64,000 nucleotides of DNA from Azorinus chamasolen (taxonomy: Eukaryota > Mollusca > Bivalvia > Cardiida > Solecurtidae). How positions within the stretch are numbered: position 1 is the stretch's first letter; each line of letters begins with the position of its first letter. Shown piece after piece: positions 41,873 through 51,722 of the stretch. Location of the stretch: assembly GCA_963576725.1 (NCBI GenBank), contig OY755238.1, positions 23,698,845 to 23,762,844 on the forward strand, given 5' to 3'. The translations under genes were made by a program, and so were the position numbers. The notes beneath the pieces were generated by a model that ran no database searches, had not been told where the DNA came from, and saw nothing but the letters and a program-made list of their open reading frames with translations.

Positions 41873-43488
41873 CTGTTAAAATGAACAAAACAAAGGTAAA
41901 TAACTAAATACTCCTGTTTCATGAAATCCACTATAAAAAAGATTAGACTAAAGATAAGCTCCTGTATATTGCGGTCACATTTTTCTTTATTTCTATGGAA
42001 GCGAGCTCATAATATGCAAATAGACCAACCGGTGATGAGTTTTGCAAACAATCTGGATCCACTTGAGCTACTAAGTAAAACTTGGTATCTCATCAGCATC
42101 CAAACCAATATCTTTAAAGAAATTGAAGAATTTTAATAAATTATTATTTTAGATAATTTAAGTTAAAAAAATTTGAAAGGGTTAAATTTGTTTAAATTTA
42201 AGACATTAGATAATTGGTGACTGATTAGGATCAACTGATTTTTAATTCTGGACAGCTAAGAAATAAAATAAAAGTCTCTATATGAAATATGAAGAAGACA
42301 TATTTTGTTTTACTAGCAGTAGATCTATCACAATTCTTTGCAAAATTTTGATGAATATTTGATAACCTGTGCAAAGCATTCTGATTATATTAAAGGACAG
42401 GCCTTTGACACTCCATTTGTTTATATCTGTTGTAATTCTGAAGGTTGAATTCTCCTTCATTCAGAGGTCCAGATAAGATTCATAATCAAAACATTTTCAA
42501 GAATGACTCCTTTATTTCTCCAGCAAACACAATGATGTGACCTCTCTTTAGAATCGTCTCCTTGAGACGATTCTAAAAAGTGGTCACAATATAGGTGGAG
42601 AAATGACGAGTTTAGTATTTGAGTATGCACCTTTATCTGTAGCTCTGCCTCCATTTCTCCTGATAAATGCAACCTGAGTATCAAACAGTATAGATCCTAA
42701 TGAGGCACTGATTTACAAGGCATACACGTGTCTCCTATGAGGCACTGATTTACTAGGCATACACGTGTCTCCTATGAGGCACTGATTTACTAGGCATACA
42801 CGTCTCATATGAGGCACTGATTTACTAGGCATACACATGTCTCATATGAGGCACTGATTTACTAGGCATACACGTGTCTCCTATGAGGCACTGATTTACT
42901 AGGCATACATGTCTCATATGAGGCACTGATTTACTAGGCATACACATGTCTCCTATTGATCAAAAAAATGTTTGCATGATCATGAACAAAAAGTTGCTGA
43001 AGCATATGCAAAGAAAATAAGAAAAACAATAGTCATATTTAAGCAGACAGTCAATTCCCATGTACAAGTAGAAAGTCTATAACTTCAATCATTTCAAGTA
43101 AGAGAAAAAGACAGAAAGAAAGACAGACAGACAAAGACCGGAGAGAGAGAGAGGGGGGGGGGAGAGAGAAGAGAGAGAGAGATTGTGGTATATTAATAAA
43201 ATGAATAAGAATTAGAGAGAGATGAAAACAGAATCGATAAGAAACAACTAAAGTCAATAGAAAAATGGAAGTAAGTGAAAATTTTACTGTGAATTTGAAT
43301 ACATTTCAAATCAATTAGCGTACCTGGTTCTTGGCCGCATCTCCAATCAGCCTCTCTGTGTCTGTGAACGCCACATAACTCGGCGTGGTTCTGTTGCCTT
43401 GATCGTTCGCTATGATCTCGACCTTCCCGTGTTGGAACACCCCAACACAAGAATATGTAGTTCCCAAGTCAATTCCAATTGCAGACAT
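40130..43488 (-). CDS. HSP70: Cytosolic heat-shock protein 70, complete, two exons
   Basis: ATP-dependent chaperone of the cytosol and nucleus. Exon 1 is 43488-43324 (55 codons), the intron 43323-41873 is phase 0 with GT-AG ends, and exon 2 is 41872-40130. Total 635 residues plus TAA. All three family signatures are present: IDLGTTYS at residues 5-12, [12 protein letters not shown] near 194-205, and [16 protein letters not shown] near 330. The nucleotide-binding domain occupies roughly 1-380 and the substrate-binding domain follows, with a Gln-rich tail ([11 protein letters not shown]) and C-terminal EEVD, the co-chaperone motif of cytosolic HSP70s. The GGMP repeats seen in constitutive HSC70s are absent. 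The intron position after residue 55 is one seen in HSC70-type genes, yet the promoter has strong heat-shock elements. No frameshift is seen. Confidence 0.97.
42466..42646. mobile_element. E element in the HSP70 intron
   Basis: AGAGGTCCAGATAAGATTCA, palindrome TTTAGAATCGTCTCCTTGAGACGATTCTAAA (shown by its halves TTTAGAATCGTCTC/GAGACGATTCTAAA), end GAGTATGCACCTTTATCTG. Confidence 0.85.
42702..42958 (+). repeat. 37-bp minisatellite, 7 copies, in the HSP70 intron
   Basis: GAGGCACTGATTTACTAGGC starts units at 42702, 42739, 42776, 42811, 42848, 42884 and 42920. Small length changes occur at ACACGTGTCTCC. Confidence 0.9.
43085..43195 (+). repeat. GA-rich microsatellite
   Basis: Imperfect AGAC and GAGA repeats with a G run; low complexity in the HSP70 intron. 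Confidence 0.9.
43324..43488 (-). CDS. HSP70: HSP70 exon 1
   Basis: Starts [20 protein letters not shown] and ends with GDAAKNQ at the donor CAG|GTACGC. 55 codons, phase 0. Confidence 0.95.
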
Positions 43489-43586
43489 TTTGCAGTTATT
43501 CTAATTAATCTCCTTTGAATATTTTCCTTCGACAATAATGTTTCACTTTCGGTTGTGTTATGACAAGCTCCATCGTTTTCCGCTAA

Positions 43587-43592
43587 TATATA
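43587..43592 (-). promoter_or_regulatory. HSP70 TATA box
   Basis: TATATA on the minus strand about 100 bases before the ATG, giving an expected start of transcription near 43560 and a leader of about 70 nt. Confidence 0.7.
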
Positions 43593-43610
43593 CACACTAC
43601 GTAGATTACC

Positions 43611-43628
43611 GAATCTTCTCGAATGTTC
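43611..43628 (-). promoter_or_regulatory. Heat-shock element, four perfect units
   Basis: Plus-strand GAATCTTCTCGAATGTTC: alternating GAA and TTC at exact 5-bp spacing, immediately upstream of the TATA box. This is the HSF1 trimer-binding pattern. Confidence 0.9.
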
Positions 43629-43650
43629 CATTTCTTAAAATAAACGGTCG

Positions 43651-43658
43651 TTGATTGG
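43651..43658 (-). promoter_or_regulatory. CCAAT box in the HSP70 promoter
   Basis: TGATTGGA on plus reads CCAATCA on minus, between the two heat-shock elements. A second inverted CCAAT lies near 43767. Confidence 0.6.
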
Positions 43659-43709
43659 ATATCCTCAGACACTGATTCATTCTCCGAAAATTACCGATCA
43701 TTCTGGAGC

Positions 43710-43727
43710 TTCCCGAACGTTCTAGAA
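43710..43727 (-). promoter_or_regulatory. Second heat-shock element, four perfect units
   Basis: Plus-strand TTCCCGAACGTTCTAGAA, again four units at exact 5-bp spacing. Further imperfect units (TTCTCCGAA near 43680, TTCTGGAG near 43701) lie alongside. Confidence 0.9.
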
Positions 43728-44018
43728 TAACTACGTCAGTTTTGCCGGAATTAAACGAGATTGTCCGATTGGTAATACTTCTTTTACGAGCGAAGTTGTG
43801 TCAGCTTAAAATGATTTGCTTATGGAATAAGATTCTGTATTTCCTTCCATTATCAAAAATTCCTTTATTCACAGGACATATTATATTTAATCAATATGCT
43901 TAATGGTTTCTGACAGGAATAGTCACGAGTAATATTAAGAATATTTCAGGCTGACAATTGTGTGTAACAGTATGTAACAGTAATTGCCAGTAACCAGGTC
44001 TTATACCTTCTACTAGCC

Positions 44019-44466
44019 TTAACCCTTTACTCCTTGAACATTCATGAAAAAAATGATGGCATCATGAATATTAATTAGATTAATTTTCAAAAATTCATGT
44101 TAACACGTACATTAATGTTTGCTAATTAACCCTTTCCCTAATATAAACGTGTTTTCACGCATTTGCAAACAGACTAGACCCAGATCAGACGGCTCCTAGA
44201 GGAACCGTCTGATCAGGGTCTGTTCTGTTTGCTAATGGAATTTCGATCTTTAGTTGTGTGTTTTTTTAATGGGTACACTGTTCCACCTTTCACATTTCAT
44301 TAGAACTTGTTTTGCCCATGAATATTTAGTAGGCACTTAAATTTGGAATAAACATAGAACATGGAAAGGGTTAAAAGAGCAGACCCAGATGAGACAGGTC
44401 CTATAGGAGCCGTCTGATCTGGGTCCACTCTATTTGCAAAGGAGTATTTATGGAGTGAAGGGTTAA
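44019..44466 (+). mobile_element. T2 element interrupted by T1
   Basis: Left half TTAACCCTTTACTCCTTGAA to about 44125, right half from GAGCAGACCCAGATGAGACA to TTTATGGAGTGAAGGGTTAA. The T1 sits between. Confidence 0.82.
44126..44374 (+). mobile_element. T1 element nested in T2
   Basis: TTAACCCTTTCCCTAATATA to AACATGGAAAGGGTTAA, 249 bp with TTAA on both sides; apex GGCTCCTAGAGGAACC. Confidence 0.9.
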
Positions 44467-44665
44467 TCCTTTCCTTCGTATACATGTATAAACGCTGTGT
44501 CACACCTTTGCAAATAGAGTACACCATGTAGGAGCCGTCTGATCAGTGTGTGCTCTGTTTGCTTATGAAAATATAGATCTATATAGATCATCATCTATAG
44601 ATGATGACGTCTGCAAACTGTATTGCCAGTTTTAGTTTTCTTTTTTGAAATGTCGTCCCTTTTGG

Positions 44666-44900
44666 TTAACACATTACCCCCTAGTGACGCGTTTTTGCGT
44701 CTCTATAAAATTCACATTGTGAAACCATTGTGATAAATAGAGCATTTGCTCCTATAGGAGCAAATGCTCTATTTATCACAATGGTTTCAAATTACAAAAT
44801 TCTAAAAAAAAATCCTTTTCTCTAGTTAATGCTCCTTTTCGGTAGATTAATTCAAAAGAGTTGGATCTAAAAATAGCCTATGAGGGAAAGTGGGGGTTAA
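44666..44900 (-). mobile_element. T4 element, full length, inverted
   Basis: TTAACACATTACCCCCTAGT to AGGGAAAGTGGGGGTTAA. Perfect 33-bp arms and exact apex GCTCCTATAGGAGC. Confidence 0.9.
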
Positions 44901-45262
44901 AACATAACCAAAGTATCACACAGTTTGGGTTCAGTTGAGACGCTTAGTTACTCAGCGTCTTATCTGCAGCCAGTCTGTGAGATAGTCTGAGATTCGCTCA
45001 TGTCAGTGGATTATTTTATGCAAGCTTAAAATGATGTTGTCTCTCACATGCACCGTTTGAACTATATATATATACATTGCAATCAAAGTACTCCCAGATT
45101 AGAATGCTCCAGTAGGAGCCGTCTCAGGTCTGGTCTGAGTCTGTTCTATTTGCTAATAAAATAACATTGATCCGATTCTACAGTGTCTGCCATGGGGAAA
45201 AAGACCTGTGTACATGTCACTATAAAATTCAGCCAAGGTAATGTTCATGATGTCATCATTGC

Positions 45263-45352
45263 CCCCCCCCCCCCCCCCCCCCCCCCAAAAAAAATAAAAA
45301 AAATAAAATAAAAATAAAATAATAAATAAATAAATAAAAATAAATAAATAAA
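45263..45352 (+). repeat. Poly-C and A-rich (AAATA)n tract
   Basis: A run of C followed by AAAATAAAATAAATAAATAA-type repeats inside a degraded T element. Confidence 0.95.
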
Positions 45353-45746
45353 GACGCAATCGTGGCAACCTATGTAAACAGACTGGATCTAGATCAGTCG
45401 TCTCATCAGAATTCAATGTCTGACACTGAATATCTTCCTGAATAGAAATATAACTTTACTCATACCTGCTGTGAAAAAAAGTCTCTGCTCAAGGTTGGAT
45501 CTGGTGCAAATTTGAATGGACTTGATCAATCTATTGAGAAACTATTGACTGAATGTTTGAAGCAGACTGGTACCCGGCGAGTTACTCGGTGTATCATTTG
45601 GATCCAAGCTGTTTTCAAAATGCGTGTCAGGTCCCATAAATAGTGAGAAAAAGGTTAACGTTTGGCGCACTGAGTGATTGTCAAGTGTAATACATGTACA
45701 TGTACCAGTGTCTGCTTCATTACTAAAATATACATGTATTTTCCCC

Positions 45747-46348
45747 TTAACCCTTACAACGCTGAATTTTCAAATGGATTATTCCAAAATTCAAATAGGC
45801 CAAGCTTATGACGAATAATTAGGTTTGTTTTTTTCAAACAGTGCAAACCCTGATGAGAGGGCTCCTCCAGACCCCAATTTCAAGAACATTCTTAAATAAT
45901 TACTAAGCTAAGCCTGTTACTTAAAAATTATACAAGAGCATAATTTTTCATAAATTCGTGTTTACAAAACACAAGACGTTTGCTAAATTGTCATTTTAAG
46001 AATAACTATTGTATTTGATAATAACGGAGGGTGATCTAAATCAAAAACAATATTTAAGAATTTGTAACAGACTTAAGAATTTCACCAAATTCATTTTGGG
46101 TTTAATTAGATGTTTCATGCAAAAACTGTCATTTTCTGTTAAGAAATATAACAGAATGTCTCTAAGGATTCTGTTTGGATAAAATTATTTCTCTTATCTT
46201 CTCTATATGCAAGTGTAATACCCCCAATAAGTTAAGCCTGATATTAAGTAATTACTTAAGAATATATTCGCGAAACTGGGACCAGGAGCCCTCTCATCTG
46301 GGTCTACACTGTTTGCAAAGGATTCGTGTCTCACACTGTAAAGGTTAA
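45747..46348 (+). mobile_element. T6 element split at its apex by another element
   Basis: TTAACCCTTACAACGCTGAA, left arm CAAACAGTGCAAACCCTGAT and GGGCTCCTCCAG; about 400 bp of other sequence; then AGGAGCCCTCTCATCTGGGT and end TGTAAAGGTTAA. Confidence 0.8.
45870..46267. mobile_element. Unclassified inverted-repeat element inserted in the T6 apex
   Basis: ACCCCAATTTCAAGAACATT at left pairs with GAATATATTCGCGAAACTGG at right through ATTCTTAA.TAATTACT-type termini. About 400 bp, no coding potential seen. Confidence 0.65.
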
Positions 46349-46359
46349 ATTAAAAACAT

Positions 46360-46450
46360 ATTCAGAGTGTCAAACAGTTTGGATTCTGATTAGATGCTGA
46401 GTTACTCGGCGTCTGATCTGGATCTAACATGTTTGCAAAGGGACATAACA
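46360..46450. mobile_element. T5-type hairpin fragment
   Basis: CAAACAGTTTGGATTCTGAT, apex GAGTTACTC, GATCTGGATCTAACATGTTT. Similar fragments occur near 33410, 36310, 42045, 44925, 45590 and 47650. Confidence 0.65.
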
Positions 46451-46735
46451 AATTACAAATGTAGCAAGTAGAATGCTCGAGGTTTATAATGGTAACAAAT
46501 ACAAGACAAAAATATATTGTAACTGTTTTAGAAAATTAATATTTCTTGAGTTTATTTCGTATAAATACCATTTACATGTACAAACTGTGCCCATAACTAT
46601 AACAAAATAGAATACTCGTATTCCCTAAATATTCGAACAGACACACTTAGGCAAACAGGTCAGCCCCAGATCAAACTGCTCCTTCAGGGGCAGTTTGATC
46701 ATTGTCTCCACTATTTGCTACTTTGTCAGTCTATT

Positions 46736-46937
46736 TTAACCCATTTGCTCCCACAATCTCATATATGGGATATAATATGCATAATGCGGCGTCTGATCAG
46801 TCTACAGTTTGCTGATAGGAATTTCAATATAAAACAAAACTAAATTGAACATTTAGGCCAGGCACCCCTTAGATAAAAAAAAATGGACTAATCCAATATA
46901 TAAACATGGAAGTATCCACTGGAAGCAAATGGGTTAA
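46736..46937 (+). mobile_element. T8 element, full length
   Basis: TTAACCCATTTGCTCCCACA to TGGAAGCAAATGGGTTAA; 202 bp; no long hairpin core remains (GCGGCGTCTGATCAG only). Confidence 0.8.
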
Positions 46938-47087
46938 AGTTTATCAATTTGGTGCTAAATTTAGAAACCAATGGAGAGGGAAGAATGTGTGTCCGAATAG
47001 TTAGAGTAATTAAGGTGTTACAAACACACACACATATTTCATACTTATATATCTGGGTGCATGATGGAATGTAAAATGACATATAGC

Positions 47088-47331
47088 ATGAATATTCATA
47101 CAAAAAAATAATAACAACTTGAATATATTGGCTGAATCATTATATTAGCATATGAACACAAAAGTTGTTTTTTAATCATAACAGACACTGTAGAATTAGA
47201 GCTACACGTTACAATTCCATAAACAAACAGAGAAGACCCTGATCAGACAGGTTACAGTACAGGAGCTATCTGTTCTGGGTCCGCTCTGTTTGCATAGGCA
47301 TTAAAAGGTGTATCTAGGAAGTGAAAGGTTA
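47088..47331 (+). mobile_element. T2 element
   Basis: GCATGAATATTCATACAAAA to TAGGAAGTGAAAGGTTA; hairpin AAACAGAGAAGACCCTGATC with an altered apex. Confidence 0.72.
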
Positions 47332-47592
47332 GCCCTTTACTCCATATATACGTCTTTCTACACCTTTGAAAACAGAGTAGATCCAGATCGGATGGCAACT
47401 AAAGGAACAGTCTGATTAGGGTCTACTCTGTTTGCTTGTGATATAGCATAGATATCGTTCTACAGTATATGTACGTATCTGCCATCGTCAAAATTCCCTG
47501 TGTCCATAAAAGTATGCCATGTTAAGAATTAATCTAATTGATATTCATGATGTCATTATTTCTTACATGAATATTCAGGGAGTAAAGGGTGA
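47329..47592 (-). mobile_element. T2 element, inverted, back to back with the previous one
   Basis: TTAGCCCTTTACTCCATATA to TTCAGGGAGTAAAGGGTGA; shares the junction base with its neighbour. Confidence 0.8.
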
Positions 47593-47789
47593 AGAATAAA
47601 TTGTTCACTGCATTCATTCTGAAAGTTGAATTTTTCAATTTTCTTGAAACATACATTCTGAGTTTCAAACAGTTTGGACCCAGATCACAGGTCGAGTCCA
47701 AACTGTTTTGCATAGATTATAATAAATTCTCTACTAGCAAGCAAAGAGTGAAAAGCTGATTGTACATGTAATTGTGAAATAATGACCCT

Positions 47790-48012
47790 AGTATAAACTC
47801 CATCTTGTTAGAAATAATGACATCATGAATATTAATTAGATCAATTTTTATTATAGGACATGAAAACAGATTTGTTTACCTTTGCAGAAACTGACGAATC
47901 ATATCTATATCGTACACAAACAGAGCAGGCCTTGATCAGACTGCTCCTACAGGAGCCATCTGATCTGTGTCTACTCTGTTTGCAAAGGCGTAGGTATGGA
48001 GTAAAGGATTAA
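47790..48012 (+). mobile_element. T2 element
   Basis: Internal TTAGAAATAATGACATCATG, hairpin apex TGCTCCTACAGGAGCC, end GGTATGGAGTAAAGGATTAA. Confidence 0.78.
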
Positions 48013-48374
48013 CCCTTTCTCTGTTGAATATTCAAGTAAGAAATAATAACACCATGAATATTTATTAGCTGAACTGTTATAATAGCATATGTATATACAG
48101 GATGTGTTTGGTATTGGTAGAAACTGCACAGTAGATCAGGGTCCGTGCTTATAATTAAGCTTTTTAGTTGAGTCTAAGTTTGTTCTCAAGTTTTTGATTG
48201 GTCAGATTTGAGCCAAAGGTTTGAGCTAAAAAGTTTTATAAGCATGGCTACTATTGTAATTTCATAAGCAAACAGAGAAGACTCTGATCAGATGGCTCCT
48301 TTAAGAACAATCTGAGCTGGGTCTACTCTGTTTGCACATGTGTGAAAAGGTGTTTATACATAGGAAAGTGTTAA
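48009..48374 (+). mobile_element. T3 element interrupted by an I element
   Basis: TTAACCCTTTCTCTGTTGAA to CATAGGAAAGTGTTAA. Interrupted after CAGTAGATCA and resumed at ACTATTGTAATTTCATAAGC. Confidence 0.83.
48139..48248. mobile_element. I element nested in T3
   Basis: GGGTCCGTGCTTATAATTAA to TTTATAAGCATGGCT; shortened copy with GTTCTCAAGTTTTTGATTGG and GATTTGAGCCAAAGG. Confidence 0.82.
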
Positions 48375-48737
48375 CTAGAGACACAGTGTGTTCGTTTCAT
48401 TAGAGACAGACGACCATATTAAGAATACCTACGGTACGTGAAAAAAACATCCATAATTATATGTGTAACATCAAAAAGTATACAATCCTGTCAATTGCTT
48501 GATATTATATACAACTAAACTAATTAAATGGATGATTAATTTCAAACAATCTATCAAGCTAAACATGTAACTCCGATGTGAAACAAACAATATCTACATT
48601 GCATCTATATATGGATCTTGTCATAGGGATGAAGGCAAACAGTGCTGACCCTGGTCAGAGTGCTTCTCTAGGAGCCCTCTGATCTGGGTCTATGCTGTTT
48701 GCAAATGGCAAAGCATGTGTGTTTTGAGTTGAATGAG

Positions 48738-48947
48738 TTAACCCTTTCCCTCATATAAACATGTTTTCATGCATTTGCAAACAGAGTAGACCCAGATCAG
48801 ACGGCTAATAGAATTTTATACACCTGTTTCTTTACTTTCTAAAATGTCTACAATGCTCCATCTTCCATATTTCATTATAACCATTTGTCCATGAATATTC
48901 AGTAGGTATTGAAATTTGTAATAAACATACAATAGGGAAAGAGTTAA
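48738..48947 (+). mobile_element. T1 element lacking the apex and second arm
   Basis: TTAACCCTTTCCCTCATATA to AATAGGGAAAGAGTTAA. The first arm ends at CAGACGGCT and jumps to AATAGAATTTTATAC. Confidence 0.85.
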
Positions 48948-49313
48948 GACAGATGGCAGTTTAATGAAGGGTAAATAGTCATGAAGAAAGCTACCAAAGG
49001 AGCTTCCTGCATTACTTCCACCCTGCATTAACCCATTCCATCATATTGACACCTTTTGATGCCTCTGGAAAAGTCACTTTTTGAATCCATTGTGATAAAT
49101 AGAGTATTTGCTTCATAGGAGCAAACACTCTATTTATTACAATGGTTTCAAAGCTACACAATTCAAAATGTTCCCATTTCTCTAGTAAAGCTCCTTTTCA
49201 GTAGATTTGCTCATGGAGGTTGTTTCTAAAAATAGCCTATGGGTTAAGCAGCCACCTGTCCAAAGTGTCTCAATTCCTTTCTACTATAAGTCCAGTTCAG
49301 AGGGGTTTTACTG
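48944..49313. mobile_element. P-type element interrupted by T4
   Basis: GACAGATGGCAGTTTAATGA, apex-like AGCTACCAAAGGAGCTT, CACCCTGCAT, interrupted, then GCAGCCACCTGTCC and GTTCAGAGGGGTTTTACTG. Confidence 0.8.
49028..49247 (-). mobile_element. T4 element nested in a P element at its TTAA
   Basis: TTAACCCATTCCATCATATT to ATAGCCTATGGGTTAA. Uninterrupted P copies read GCATTAAGCTGCCACCTG at this place, so the TTAA was duplicated. Confidence 0.9.
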
Positions 49314-49650
49314 TACATGCACATGGCTCAGATGGCTACATTTATCTCAATGGTTTCAAAACTACACAATTCTGAAATTTTCCTTAACTTGTAAATGCTC
49401 CTTTTCTGTAGATTATTCAGAGGTTGGCTTTAAAAATAGCCTACGAGGGAATGGGTTAAAAAAGTATTTAATGTACATGTATATATACATGTAGTTTGCA
49501 ACCAAATACAATGTACAAATGTAAGTATAACAATGAACACACTTATAAGAATGCCTTGATATGAAAGTTTTATTTTCACAACCATGTTATACATAAATGT
49601 ATATGTAGCAACAGCTACGCTTTTCAGATTTAACTCTATAATTACGCATT

Positions 49651-49913
49651 TTAACCATTTACTCCATGAATATTCAAGTAAGAAATGACATCATGAATAT
49701 TGATTAGATTACGGTAATTGTTATTAAAAAACTTATTATAGCACATAAGCACATGAACTTTCGGCCGTGGCAGAAACTGTAGAATCAGAACTATATTACA
49801 CCATAAGCAAACAGAGCAGACCCTGATCAGACGGCTCCTATAGGAGCCGTCTGATCTGGGTCTACTCTGTTTGCAAAGGCATAGAAAGGCATATCTATGG
49901 AGTAAAGGGTTAA
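49651..49913 (+). mobile_element. T2 element, full length, best-preserved copy
   Basis: TTAACCATTTACTCCATGAA to CTATGGAGTAAAGGGTTAA. Hairpin nearly perfect over about 33 bp per arm, exact apex GCTCCTATAGGAGC, with only the two family mismatches. Confidence 0.93.
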
Positions 49914-50345
49914 TGTCTTTGCAAACAGAGTGGGCCCACATCAGAGGACTCTTGCAGGAGCCATTTGATCAAGGTCTGCTCTGTTTTCTTATGGAATAAA
50001 ATAGATCTCATTCTACTGTGTGAGTTTCTCTGTTGGCAAATACTCCCTGTGTTTATGTGCCATTATATCCTGTAAGAGTCATTGGATCTGGGTCTACTCT
50101 GCTTGCTTATGGACTAAAAAAGATCTCATTCTACAGTTTCTGCCATGGCCACTATTTCCTCTTTTTTCTGCCATGGCCAGTATTTCCTCTTTTTTCTGCC
50201 ATGGCCAGTATTTCCTCTTTTTTCTGCCATGGCCAGTATTTCCTCTTTTTCATGTACTATTATAAAACTTAATTTAATTAATATTCATGATGTCATTATG
50301 ATTTACATGATGTCATTATGTTTTACATGAATATTCACAGAGTAA
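49910..50345 (-). mobile_element. T2 element, inverted, partly duplicated
   Basis: TTAATGTCTTTGCAAACAGA; a second partial hairpin arm at 50068; ends ATTCACAGAGTAAACC. Contains the 29-bp array. Confidence 0.75.
50141..50262 (+). repeat. 29-bp minisatellite, 4 copies, inside T2
   Basis: CTGCCATGGCCAGTATTTCC repeated; the unit is the T2 segment that usually appears once as CAGTTTCTGCCATGGCC. Confidence 0.9.
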
Positions 50346-50466
50346 ACCATGAAAAATGCCTCATTTACTGCTTATTGCTATTTGGCCAATCAAAGACATC
50401 AAGTCTTTGCACACTAAAAAAGTTTTCCTCTGCAACATCTGCTGTTGAATTATATTCAGAGCTATG

Positions 50467-50656
50467 TACAGATAAACGTGTGTACCCACATACTAAAATC
50501 GTCATTTCTCCACCAAACCCTATACTGTGACCACTCCTTAGAATCGTCTTGAAGAGTCACAGCATACAGTTTGGTGGAGAAATAAAGTACACATGTATGT
50601 GTAGTTATTCTTGAAAACATTTTAATTTACACATCTTATCTGGACTTCTAGTATTT
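50467..50656. mobile_element. E element
   Basis: ACAGATAAACGTGTGTACCC, palindrome CCACCAAACCCTATACTGTG, ACCACTCCTTAGAATCGTCT, then ACACATCTTATCTGGACTTC. Confidence 0.82.
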
Positions 50657-50997
50657 CTTTTAATTCTCTTCAATAATGCAATCAAAGTGTTTGCATCCTG
50701 ATAGTACTGTGTGTATATGGTATCACAAAAGAATGAACAATATAAGCACTACAACACAAACTAATCACCATGGTTACAAGAGCTAGGCACTGTATTATTT
50801 TGCTTGTACATGTAGTTTCAAAAATATAAAACAAAATATATTTCAAGGTTAACAGTATGTGCAGATGAAGGAACATCTAAAAATCTTAATAATCCATTTT
50901 TTATCTTACAAAATTTGTATATATAAACAAGATCATCCTTAATTGTTTACATATGGACTTACAGCTTGTTTGTCCACTCAGATCTATCACTGTACTA

Positions 50998-51202
50998 CAG
51001 TAAATTCTTGATCATTCGAACACTAAAATACTTATTATCATCGATCTTTAAAGACAGGTGGCAGCTTAATGCATGGTGAAAGCCATGCAGAAAGCTCCTC
51101 TAGGAGCTTTCTGTATGACTTTCACCATGCATTAATCAGCCTCCTGCCTAAAAGGGTCAAAATTCTTCTATACAAAAAATTCGAATAATCTAGGTTTTAC
51201 TG
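50998..51202. mobile_element. P4 element, full length
   Basis: CAGTAAATTCTTGATCATTC to GAATAATCTAGGTTTTACTG, TA at left; apex AGCTCCTCTAGGAGCT. Confidence 0.9.
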
Positions 51203-51255
51203 CATATGTAACAAAAAAGTCTATAAACCATTAGCATGCCATGTGCAAAATAATG

Positions 51256-51483
51256 TTAACCCCTTCCCTCATATTGACGACTTTTGACGACTCTGTAAAA
51301 GTCACTTTGTGAAACCATTGTGATAAATAGAGCATTTGCTCCTATAGGAGCAAATGCTCTATTTATCACAATGGTTTCAAACTACAAAGTTCTTAAAATT
51401 TCCTTTTCTCTACTTAATGCTCCTTTTTGGTAGTTTATTCAAAGAGGTTGTATCTAAAAATAGCCTATGAGGTAATGGGTTAA
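51256..51483 (-). mobile_element. T4 element, full length, inverted
   Basis: TTAACCCCTTCCCTCATATT to TATGAGGTAATGGGTTAA. Perfect arms and exact apex GCTCCTATAGGAGC. Confidence 0.92.
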
Positions 51484-51486
51484 CAA

Positions 51487-51660
51487 AGCTACAGATAAAG
51501 GTGTGTACCGGAGTACTAAAATCGCCATTTCTCCATCAAACCCTATACTGTGACCACACTTTAGAATCATCTCAAACAGTAGGGCTTGGCGGAGAAATAA
51601 AGGAGTTATAGTTCTTGAAAATGTTGAAATCTACGTATCTTATCTGGACCTCTGCAAAAC
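51487..51660. mobile_element. E element
   Basis: AGCTACAGATAAAGGTGTGT, CCATCAAACCCTATACTGTG, apex shortened, end CGTATCTTATCTGGACCTCT. Confidence 0.82.
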
Positions 51661-51722
51661 AGTTGCAATTCAGATGAGATGAGTTACAAGATACTAAATT
51701 GTTTGATATTCAAATTGTGCAT

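Noticed and set aside
40452..41884. Several plus-strand open frames of 60-134 codons
   Set aside because: They are antisense shadows of the HSP70 coding exon.
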